Assembly: GCA_038124025.1 (NCBI GenBank)
Contig: JAYPBC010000038.1
Location: 1 to 15,354 of the forward strand
Direction of reading: 5' to 3'
DNA from: UBA1275 sp038124025
GTDB lineage: Bacteria > Bacteroidota > Rhodothermia > Balneolales > Balneolaceae
Length of the DNA: 15,354 bases
A model generated the notes under the pieces. That model had not been told where the DNA came from. It did no database searches and saw only the letters and a list, made by a program, of their open reading frames with translations. This document shows, in pieces, positions 8,284-15,354 of the stretch (positions are counted from its first letter, which is position 1; every line of letters starts with the position of its first letter). The translations under genes and the position numbers were made by a program.

Positions 8284-11200
8284 TTATTTAATTACTGCAA
8301 ATTTATCTATGTATTCACCTATACCAGGTGCTTCCACATGGTAGAAATAAATACCATAGGCAACATCTTCGCTATCATTAGATCGTAAATCCCAAGAAGC
8401 TGAACCATCCTCCATTGAACCTTTATGATCTATCGTTCGTACTAGTTCTCCCCTCACATTAAATATTCGTATTGTACACTCAAGAGGAAGATTAAAAAAT
8501 TCAATTTTTCTTTCACCCCTCCCAATAGATCCACTAGCTCTTTCCCATGAAGCGGCACCGATATAGGGATTGGGTGCTACAAATATATCCTCTAGGTTCT
8601 CCTTAGCCTTCTCCTCGTCAATAGTTTGCTTTCTCATTGTAAAGCGAAATTTATCGTCCTGCCCAAATTGTCTAGTTGTGGATATTTTGATTTTTTCACC
8701 TGGTGCAGGAAAAACATCCGTACCAGTATCTAATATTTCAACCATGAACCTAAACTGCAGTGATCGTTCACCTTGTTCAGCAATAATGAAATTATCTCCT
8801 TGATTAACGGCACCATTTTTATCATTATCTGTAATAAGTAGTTCGACGATTTCCCCAGTCATTAAATTTTTAGCAAAGATTGGAACTTGAATATTTGAAA
8901 AATCGAATCTAAATGGTGGCCTGTATAAACTATCCTCTGGATTGACAAACAATATCTCATAATCATGATCTGTTCGAACAAAATTTGTCACATCTCCATT
9001 TCTATCTGGTGTAATTGTTAAATCCCACCCTGTTGTAAGGCCATCCAATTCAGATGCAGAGAGACTAAATAGCTCATTTTCCCCATTTTCATTAGATATC
9101 CATCCCGTTTTATTGGTTATGATATTTCCGGGTTCATCGTTAAAGAAATTAAAAATAAATCCGTCTGCTATACTCGATGAAGTTGCAAATTCAGTTGTAC
9201 TTATTAAAGCTTCACCACCTACTTCCCTAATTTGATATGTAGCGGTGGATCTCTGTATTCCTATATTTGATGCAGTATCAGTGAATGTTACTTCATATAG
9301 TTTTTGATCATCAATTAACTCTTCGACTGCAATATCAATAGTAGCATAACCAGTTCCCGTTCCTTCTGTGACTTTACTTAAATCACTATCTGTGCCACCG
9401 CTTACATATCCCGCAGGATTTGTAGTTGGTATGACTGCTGCAGTATTAGGTGATGTACCAGCAACAGTGCCAGCTCCAGTAAGCTCTACTCTAAATGTAT
9501 TCTCTTGTGGATCAATTCCTGGGTCATCTCCACCTGATGACCTAATACCTCTATCATATGCAACGATGGCGTAATAATAAATCTTACCATTAGTAACATC
9601 ATCATCGACATAATAGAATTCTAGACCACTATTTGAACCTAAGTTGTAAATCGCCTCACCCTCTAAAACTGGAATATTACCGGATATATCATTCACTAAA
9701 TCCCACTGAGCAAGTGGTTTATAGAATTTTGGTGTACCATTAACATCTGATATTACACGAGCATCCGACAGAAGTGCATTGGTCCCTTTGTAAAGTTTAT
9801 ACCCTTCAAAATCAAAGTCTTGCAGAAATCTATCAAAACTATTAACTGAGAGAGTGTCCCATGACAAGGTAACTCTTTCATCTCCTGGTATAGCTGTCAA
9901 TGTTGGCATTATTGGAGGTTGGGCAAAATTATAATCAGAATTGTAGATATTTTGAACTGTTTTTCTATTTTTGAAAAAATCAATTTCATCATCACCAAAA
10001 ATCCAGGCTGTTGAAAAGAAGTCTGTTGACTTAGCATCAATTTTTGTTTCGGAAAATAATTCAACTTCACCTGAAGTGAAGAGCAGAAATGGTTCATTTG
10101 CAACTACTGTAGATGGCTCTACATAATCAGGATTTGAAAATAGTGTGGCTGCAATTCTAGTGAAGAGCCATGTATCATCTCTTAGGTTATCACCACTCTC
10201 ATAAAAAGGTCTCGTGTTCAAATCAAATCCTGTTAATCCAATTTGATCAGATTCATCAACATCTAGCTCATTATAATTTGGCTCCCCATTTGTAGGTTCA
10301 CCATCCCCTTCTCCTGTATCCCTACCAGGGTAATTTGGATCAAATGGACTTAACCCATCTGCTCCAACATCATTATTTAGCTGTTCACCTGGATCCCATA
10401 TACCATTATCATTAGCATCTTTGAATCCTACCCAATCTAAATTTTCATCGGTTGTAAACCATTTACTGAGTTTATAAGCAGGCTTATCTTGATAAGATTC
10501 ACCATAGAATAACTCAAATTGGTTGGCATCATAATTTGTAGCTACATATGCATCAATATCTTCTTGAGTGGTCAGCATTATAAAATTTTCCAAAAATCTG
10601 GATTCATCAACAATTCCATCTTGATCATCATCTAATGCATTTGCATCATTAGCAGGTGATTCAAGGAATGCAAAACCAGTATATCCAAGCTCATATTCTG
10701 TTTCTCCTGGGTTTGTAGGATCTGCAAGTCCATCTGTATCCCATCCGTACACTATATCTAGAAGTGGATCATAACTGGCATTATCATCCTTCTCGTCTTT
10801 ACCTAGACCGTAGTCAATTATTTGAGAAAAGAACAAACGAGTCTGATCATTTTCACCTTTATTAGTAATTCTATAAATGATGAACATAGCATCTTCTGCT
10901 AAGATATTGGCCCACTGGAAGAGCCTAATTTGGGTCTGTAATCCCAAGCCACCCATGCTTGGATCGTCATTTGGACTCGGATAGTAGACACCTAAATCAG
11001 AATGTGGGCCTTCTGTCTCAATTCCGACAGCATATTCATAATCAGAGAAGTCATCCATTACATAGTAAGATTCCATATCAGAACTTGGAAATTTACCATC
11101 CCTACCATTCCAATAACCTGACCATCCTGCATCATCAGGGTCATTCAATCGGTCTGGCCAAAAATCTGGCCAACTAGTATAATCCGTTGATAAAGCAGGT

Positions 11201-11706
11201 ACTGGTGCACTTCCTTGCGTTAGAGGATCAATTCTATTTGGATTATTAAATCCTGGTAAAGGCAACCACCCCCATAATTTACCATTATATGGACTGGTTC
11301 TAGCTCCAGCTTGTCTGTAATTAATAATTACTGGATTAAGAAGTGTATCAGGACGAAATGTAGGATTAGAGACAATTGATTTATAATCTTCTAATGTTGT
11401 CACTTTATCAGAAGCTACAGCTTCGACATAAGCAGAGACTACTACACCAATACCATCGATATGACGACCACCTATACCTCTTGGCCAAACGCCCCAAGGT
11501 ATATCACTCCAGCGAGATAGTTCACCATGGTTTCTGAAATTCGTTTCGATCAAATTACCGTTGATTATACCTCTGGCTATGTTGTCAAATGCCCCCTTGT
11601 ACACAACTCCATTAGCTGAATCTGGTATAGTTTGCTGGGCAAATGAAAATATAGGTGAAAAAAGTAAGCCAATGATAAAAACTGCTGTGAATTTTAAAGT
11701 ATTCAT
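8284..11706 (-). CDS. Large secreted protein with Ca-binding-type loops, FN3-like domain and divergent T9SS C-terminal domain
   Basis: This is an 1140-residue protein of unknown function with a signal peptide at residues 1-23 (SFA-QQ). Residues about 30-350 form a Trp/Asp/Gly-rich N-terminal region with no domain I can name; the WPDFWPDRLNDPDDAGW stretch (179-195) is characteristic. Calcium-type loops follow: DDDQDGIVDE (359-368), DANDNGIWDPGE (430-441, perfect D-x-N-x-N-G-x-x-D-x-x-E spacing) and a similar D-x-D-x-N-G loop at about 959-970. Residues about 597-722 look like a fibronectin type III domain (TLTAIPGDERVTLSWD through YYYAIVAYDRG). The last 100 residues or so (VAPNPY near 1043 to the terminal FAVIK) resemble a T9SS type A/FlgD-Ig-like sorting domain, but not the NYPNPFN subtype. 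The product is therefore probably secreted or surface-attached. The gene starts 16 bp after the TonB receptor gene and precedes the PorV-like gene, suggesting a partner of one or both. Functional assignment is open. Confidence 0.85.
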   Translation of the reverse strand: MNTLKFTAVFIIGLLFSPIFSFAQQTIPDSANGVVYKGAFDNIARGIINGNLIETNFRNHGELSRWSDIPWGVWPRGIGGRHIDGIGVVVSAYVEAVASDKVTTLEDYKSIVSNPTFRPDTLLNPVIINYRQAGARTSPYNGKLWGWLPLPGFNNPNRIDPLTQGSAPVPALSTDYTSWPDFWPDRLNDPDDAGWSGYWNGRDGKFPSSDMESYYVMDDFSDYEYAVGIETEGPHSDLGVYYPSPNDDPSMGGLGLQTQIRLFQWANILAEDAMFIIYRITNKGENDQTRLFFSQIIDYGLGKDEKDDNASYDPLLDIVYGWDTDGLADPTNPGETEYELGYTGFAFLESPANDANALDDDQDGIVDESRFLENFIMLTTQEDIDAYVATNYDANQFELFYGESYQDKPAYKLSKWFTTDENLDWVGFKDANDNGIWDPGEQLNNDVGADGLSPFDPNYPGRDTGEGDGEPTNGEPNYNELDVDESDQIGLTGFDLNTRPFYESGDNLRDDTWLFTRIAATLFSNPDYVEPSTVVANEPFLLFTSGEVELFSETKIDAKSTDFFSTAWIFGDDEIDFFKNRKTVQNIYNSDYNFAQPPIMPTLTAIPGDERVTLSWDTLSVNSFDRFLQDFDFEGYKLYKGTNALLSDARVISDVNGTPKFYKPLAQWDLVNDISGNIPVLEGEAIYNLGSNSGLEFYYVDDDVTNGKIYYYAIVAYDRGIRSSGGDDPGIDPQENTFRVELTGAGTVAGTSPNTAAVIPTTNPAGYVSGGTDSDLSKVTEGTGTGYATIDIAVEELIDDQKLYEVTFTDTASNIGIQRSTATYQIREVGGEALISTTEFATSSSIADGFIFNFFNDEPGNIITNKTGWISNENGENELFSLSASELDGLTTGWDLTITPDRNGDVTNFVRTDHDYEILFVNPEDSLYRPPFRFDFSNIQVPIFAKNLMTGEIVELLITDNDKNGAVNQGDNFIIAEQGERSLQFRFMVEILDTGTDVFPAPGEKIKISTTRQFGQDDKFRFTMRKQTIDEEKAKENLEDIFVAPNPYIGAASWERASGSIGRGERKIEFFNLPLECTIRIFNVRGELVRTIDHKGSMEDGSASWDLRSNDSEDVAYGIYFYHVEAPGIGEYIDKFAVIK

Positions 11707-11722
11707 TAAACTCTGTTCTTTT

Positions 11723-14464
11723 TTAAAATTTATAACTCAATCCGATTTTTATTGAACGCGGCGAACTCATTCGAGACTGATCAATGTACCATTCCTCTAA
11801 AGAATTCAACCCTCCAGGAACTGTCCCTGCATCTAAATATCTTTGTAATTCTGTAGATTCATCAGCCAAACCAGTATCTACATATATACCGTAATGTCTT
11901 TTGGTATCAAATAAATTGTCTACCTGAAGAAAGAATTCTATATCCTGCTTCAGTACGGGTGGCTTATAATACGCTCTAATATCAGAATTAAATTGGGTTG
12001 GCTTATCCTCATTATTCGGAATTAATGAAGTAATATTTTCTCTCTCTGTTGTATAAGGACTACCGGCTTGTAGACTATTTATAGCGGATAGTGTAAGACC
12101 AAATTTACTATTCCATGTGATAGAATTATTTAAAACATTACGTTTATCCCAATCTAATCTATTGATTGCTATGATCTCGTCTGCATTGTTAACAAATCGG
12201 TTAAACCGTTCTGCTGGGTTAGATGCTGATCCACTAGCAAATTGCAGCGTATAATCCACCGTCCAAGAAACTTGTCCTTTGCCTCGCTCAAACAATGATA
12301 AGGTGAACCCTTTTACAGTGCCATAATCAATATTTTGAAGCCTTCCAACGGGAGCTCCAATACTTCCTCGAACAGCTGTTTGCCCTGATAGCTCTCTAAT
12401 ATCTTTAGAAAAAACAGTTAGATCCAGTCCCATAGTTTCAGATAGACCTTGCTGTAATCCTACTTCAAATTGTAATGTTCTTTCTGGTTCTAGATTGGCA
12501 TTTCCAATGGTATATCTATCCGCACCTTCAGGTCTTTCAAATTCGTTATTTGTATACAGTAAATTCAGTTGCGGTGTTTGAAAAAATAAACCTGCGGAAA
12601 AACGCATAACTCCATCTTCGGATATCGGGAAAGCTACACCTAATCTTGGACTAATTTGATAGGTTGGATCTGCTTGCTTACGATTAGATATTTGAGATCC
12701 CGTATTAGGGTCTAATACCGTTTCTAAGTGATACTGTGTCAAATCTATTGGAACAACAAAATCAGGCTCAAAATAGTCAAATCGTAATCCAGCATTTATA
12801 ATTAATTCATCAAGTTCAACTTTAACTTGTGAATAACCTGCCAGCTCCCATGGTTTAACTTCTAAGCTATTATTCGTAAACGGATCATCGGCTCGAAACG
12901 CTCTTTGTGTAGCTTCATTAACGCTGATACCAAATCCTTCATTGTCAAGTTCATGAAAACGTGCTGTAATACCTGATTTCCAGAGTACGGCATTGTTAAC
13001 TTGTGAAGTATAATCTGCCACTATTGTATGCGACTTGGTAATATCTTTACCAGATCCTAAATCATTACCACCCATAGCAAATGCATATTGGCCCTGCTGT
13101 GAACTTAACCGAGAAGCAACGTATCTCTCATCAAGATCTCCCGTAGCTGTAACATCATCATATAAATAACTCTCACTTCTATCATCTAAGTAGCTGTATG
13201 ATAAATTGGCGAATGCATTATTATTTACAGAATAACGGAGGCCAACAATATGTGTTTGATTGAAAAAGTAATAAGGATTAATCGCGCTGGGATTGTATTT
13301 ATAGAAATGATTATAGTTTCTACCATCTCCTGTTTGAAAGAAAAGATTGTAATCCAATTTAAGTCTGCTATTTATTTCATACACAATCGAGCTATTTAAT
13401 GAAATTCTTTTTTGTCTATTTAATGACTCAAAATCACCATCACCTGACGACATTAATAACCAAGTGCTTGGGTCTGCACCTGAACTTAAGCTTGCGCTTT
13501 GAATATCGGAAGGTCGAAATAAATCCCTTCCTATAAGGTGTCCATCAAATGTTACGTACCTAAGCGTAGATTGAATACCTAATTTATCTTTGATAATTGG
13601 ACCACCAATAGATACCTGATAGTCTTGGTCTCCAACTGCTGGTGCTACTTCAGAATATGTAAACTGGTCATTACTGAAATCCTCTCTGGAAAGAAAAATA
13701 TTACTATCCGTATTTCTTGTTACATAGTCTAATTTACGATTACTTACAATTCTACCGGCATATCCTAAAAAGTTTCCTGACCACTCTCGAGATACTCCTT
13801 TGGTAACAATATTCACAACACCACTCATTGCCTGGCCATACTCAGCATTAAATACACCACTAATTACTTCAAGGCTTGATACCATATTTTGCTCTACATC
13901 AAAAGAAGCTCCATTATTAAAAGCATTGTTAATGGGTACACCATTTACCAAATACGACACTTCTCCAGTTCTTCCTCCTCTGAAATGTCCATCTACGACG
14001 CCTGCTTGTTGGTTGATCGCTTCATTGATACTTACCAATGGTAAATCTTCCAATTGTGCTGCGCTCACATAAGATGTTGTGGTAGTTCGATCTTTTTCCA
14101 CAATGGGGCGTTCAGCCGTTACGATAATTTCTTCACCCTCAATTACTTCTTCCGACATTTCCGTGTCAATCGTAGTTGTTTTGTCAACAAGAACTTCAAC
14201 TTTTTCTACTTTGACTGTTGCAAAACCAATATAAGTGAATACAACTGTATATTCGCCAGGATCTAAGTTTACTAATGAGTATCTACCGTCAATATCGGTA
14301 GTTGTACCCTTTGTAGTTCCTTCAATAAAAACTTGAACTCCGACTAAAGTCTCCCCATTGCTGTCGGTTACTTTACCAGCAATTTTTCCTTTGGTCCCAG
14401 CATATATTGACGAAGATGTCAGACTAAGTAGGATAATTATTAACAGGCTATATAACAGTCTCAT
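11723..14464 (-). CDS. TonB-dependent outer-membrane receptor with carboxypeptidase-regulatory-like N-domain
   Basis: This is a 913-residue protein. Residues 1-22 are a signal peptide (IYA-GT). Residues about 25-103 form a carboxypeptidase-regulatory-like (CarboxypepD_reg) beta-sandwich: GKVTDSNGETLVGVQVFIEG, then the DIDGRYSL and GEYTVVFTYIGF segments. A TonB-box-like EEIIVTAERP lies at 111-120. The plug domain covers about 125-222 and ends in the typical EYGQAMSGVVNIVTK (208-222). The rest is a 22-strand-type barrel ending in SYKF with C-terminal Phe. It is shorter than usual SusC proteins and has no SusD partner next to it, so the ligand (siderophore, vitamin, peptide or glycan) is unknown. 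It is the first gene of the cluster. Its ATG at 14464 lies only 22 bp from the U-tract of the preceding gene's terminator and has no Shine-Dalgarno. The leader contains only a weak TAaaTTTt promoter-like element (minus strand, 14479-14472). Confidence 0.92.
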   Translation of the reverse strand: MRLLYSLLIIILLSLTSSSIYAGTKGKIAGKVTDSNGETLVGVQVFIEGTTKGTTTDIDGRYSLVNLDPGEYTVVFTYIGFATVKVEKVEVLVDKTTTIDTEMSEEVIEGEEIIVTAERPIVEKDRTTTTSYVSAAQLEDLPLVSINEAINQQAGVVDGHFRGGRTGEVSYLVNGVPINNAFNNGASFDVEQNMVSSLEVISGVFNAEYGQAMSGVVNIVTKGVSREWSGNFLGYAGRIVSNRKLDYVTRNTDSNIFLSREDFSNDQFTYSEVAPAVGDQDYQVSIGGPIIKDKLGIQSTLRYVTFDGHLIGRDLFRPSDIQSASLSSGADPSTWLLMSSGDGDFESLNRQKRISLNSSIVYEINSRLKLDYNLFFQTGDGRNYNHFYKYNPSAINPYYFFNQTHIVGLRYSVNNNAFANLSYSYLDDRSESYLYDDVTATGDLDERYVASRLSSQQGQYAFAMGGNDLGSGKDITKSHTIVADYTSQVNNAVLWKSGITARFHELDNEGFGISVNEATQRAFRADDPFTNNSLEVKPWELAGYSQVKVELDELIINAGLRFDYFEPDFVVPIDLTQYHLETVLDPNTGSQISNRKQADPTYQISPRLGVAFPISEDGVMRFSAGLFFQTPQLNLLYTNNEFERPEGADRYTIGNANLEPERTLQFEVGLQQGLSETMGLDLTVFSKDIRELSGQTAVRGSIGAPVGRLQNIDYGTVKGFTLSLFERGKGQVSWTVDYTLQFASGSASNPAERFNRFVNNADEIIAINRLDWDKRNVLNNSITWNSKFGLTLSAINSLQAGSPYTTERENITSLIPNNEDKPTQFNSDIRAYYKPPVLKQDIEFFLQVDNLFDTKRHYGIYVDTGLADESTELQRYLDAGTVPGGLNSLEEWYIDQSRMSSPRSIKIGLSYKF

Positions 14465-14486
14465 TTTTCAAAAAATTTAAGGAATT

Positions 14487-14519
14487 AAAAAAATCGGACC
14501 AGAAAAATCTGGCCCGATT
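14487..14519 (-). terminator. Intrinsic terminator of the T9SS-secreted protein gene
   Basis: On the minus strand a 12-bp stem pairs the complement of 14508-14519 with the complement of 14492-14503 around a 4-nt loop, and is followed by seven U residues (14493-14487). One position (14514/14498) is a G-U wobble in minus-strand RNA but an A-C mismatch in plus-strand RNA, so the hairpin favours the minus direction. It starts 25 bp after the stop at 14545-14547 and ends 22 bp before the receptor start codon. It may fully end transcription or allow partial read-through into the receptor cluster. Confidence 0.9.
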
Positions 14520-14544
14520 ATAATTTTAAATAAGAACGTTGATG

Positions 14545-15354
14545 TTATTTAATTAGCATCATTGTTCTTGATTGAACAAAACTAGGAGTACTAATTCTGT
14601 ACACATACATACCTGATGCTAGACTAGAAGCATCAAAAACTTGGGTATGATTACCCGCATTCATTTTTTGGCCTTGTAGTAGTGTAGCCACCTTCTGACC
14701 TAACATGTTATATACTTCTAGGGTTACGTTTGAAGTAGCCGCTAATGTAAATTGAATATTAGTTGAAGGGTTAAATGGATTTGGATAGTTTTGATCTAAT
14801 GAATACTCAAGTGGAGTATCAATATTATCGTATTCATTTGATACAGCCTCAACCATATTTGCTCCAACTAGCCCAACAATCTCCCACTGAGAAGGTGTTT
14901 GCCAGAAGTTTCCATCGGATACTCTGTTGGACCATACATTCTGAGTTTCTCTACATCCACCACAACCAACTTCATCAGCATCATTGATTGAAAGCTGGAA
15001 AGGTATTGCAGAAACTTCATCTTCTCCTGGGAATTCTATATGAGCATTTGTAGCCTCCAAATTAGACAGCTCTATAGTACTTAGTAGAGTCAAGGTTCTA
15101 TACATACCATCAGTTACCTCAGCAGCAGTGATAGAGTTTGGAACTAGACCATTTACTGCACCAATGTTATATGCATGAGCGTAGGGTACAAATCCAGATT
15201 TATCCGCATTGTCGGTTACACCAACTCTGAACTGATAATCTGAAGTACCAGCACCCATCTGATTAACTGTAGAACCTGCTATTGGGTCAGTGATTGCATA
15301 AGTAGAGTAGTTACCCTCCCATGAGTCAAAGTTCCAAGCACCACCACTATTTGG
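14545..15354 (-). CDS. T9SS type A sorting-domain protein, possibly with a CBM9-like domain (partial, 5' end outside window)
   Basis: The reading frame stays open to the window's right edge, so 269 C-terminal residues are visible and the true start lies outside. The internal ATG at 15258 is not the start: 32 in-frame codons without a stop precede it. The last 85 residues or so are a textbook T9SS type A domain: SLDQNYPNPFNPST, then LEVYNMLGQKVATL, then GMYVYRIST, ending in MLIK. This predicts export through T9SS and surface attachment or release. Upstream, a segment with IPFQLSINDADE and then TPSQWEIVGLVG (visible residues about 117-164) resembles the end of a CBM9/DOMON-like carbohydrate-binding domain. 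That call is tentative. A Cys-x-x-Cys pair in GCGGCRE may form a disulfide. A strong terminator follows. Confidence 0.85.
   Translation of the reverse strand, partial: PNSGGAWNFDSWEGNYSTYAITDPIAGSTVNQMGAGTSDYQFRVGVTDNADKSGFVPYAHAYNIGAVNGLVPNSITAAEVTDGMYRTLTLLSTIELSNLEATNAHIEFPGEDEVSAIPFQLSINDADEVGCGGCRETQNVWSNRVSDGNFWQTPSQWEIVGLVGANMVEAVSNEYDNIDTPLEYSLDQNYPNPFNPSTNIQFTLAATSNVTLEVYNMLGQKVATLLQGQKMNAGNHTQVFDASSLASGMYVYRISTPSFVQSRTMMLIK

Larger units (their letters stand above)
5474..14464 (-). other. Putative four-gene envelope operon: TonB receptor, CTD protein, PorV-like barrel, parvulin lipoprotein
   Basis: Four minus-strand genes follow one another with gaps of only 16, 20 and 36 bp and no terminator hairpin between them. 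Each begins with a signal peptide or lipobox, so the whole unit is exported. The short gaps hold no recognisable promoter, so one transcript from right to left is the simplest reading. The unit has no SusD-like gene, which sets it apart from a standard polysaccharide-utilisation locus. Joint function is inferred, not shown. Confidence 0.75.

Noticed and set aside
11723..14464. Calling the receptor a SusC homologue
   Set aside because: The N-domain and plug fit, but it is short for SusC and no SusD-like lipoprotein gene is adjacent, so only the general TonB-dependent receptor call is kept.
15256..15258. ATG at 15258 as the start of the right-most minus-strand gene
   Set aside because: The frame continues open for 31 more codons to the window edge with similar secreted-protein composition, and the residues after this Met do not form a signal peptide, which a T9SS cargo needs.

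Overview
The window looks like a chromosomal segment from a marine-type member of the Bacteroidota/Balneolota/Rhodothermota radiation; this assignment is an inference, and a Balneolaceae-like organism is my best guess. The reasons are two secreted proteins ending in type IX secretion (T9SS) C-terminal sorting domains, a PorV/PorQ-family outer-membrane protein, a TonB-dependent receptor with a carboxypeptidase-regulatory-like N-domain, a TAnnTTTG-type promoter element, and no Shine-Dalgarno sequence before any of the six visible start codons.

Layout. Positions 1-307 are AT-rich and show no gene. On the plus strand, 308-3556 encodes a 1082-residue exported Asp-box/BNR (VPS10/sortilin-like) beta-propeller protein, followed by a strong intrinsic terminator at 3589-3622. 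Next, 3680-5467 encodes a membrane-anchored SGNH/GDSL-type hydrolase with TPRs. It ends tail-to-tail, 6 bp away, against a minus-strand block.

Read right to left, the minus-strand block at 14464-5474 is a tight four-gene cluster with gaps of 16, 20 and 36 bp: a TonB-dependent receptor, an 1140-residue secreted protein with Ca-binding-type loops, an FN3-like domain and a divergent T9SS-like C-terminal domain, a PorV/PorQ-family barrel, and a lipoprotein parvulin-type prolyl isomerase. Further right, from the window edge down to 14545, lies the 3' part of another T9SS-secreted protein, possibly with a CBM9-like domain. It is followed by an intrinsic terminator whose U-tract ends only 22 bp before the receptor start.

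Working together (inference). The four-gene cluster encodes envelope parts only: an outer-membrane transporter, a large surface or secreted partner, a PorV-like barrel that in known T9SS shuttles CTD cargo, and a periplasm-facing folding catalyst. The most attractive hypothesis is that this is a self-contained surface-assembly or uptake module whose central protein has no recognised function. Gene 1 is visibly more GC-rich than everything to its right.
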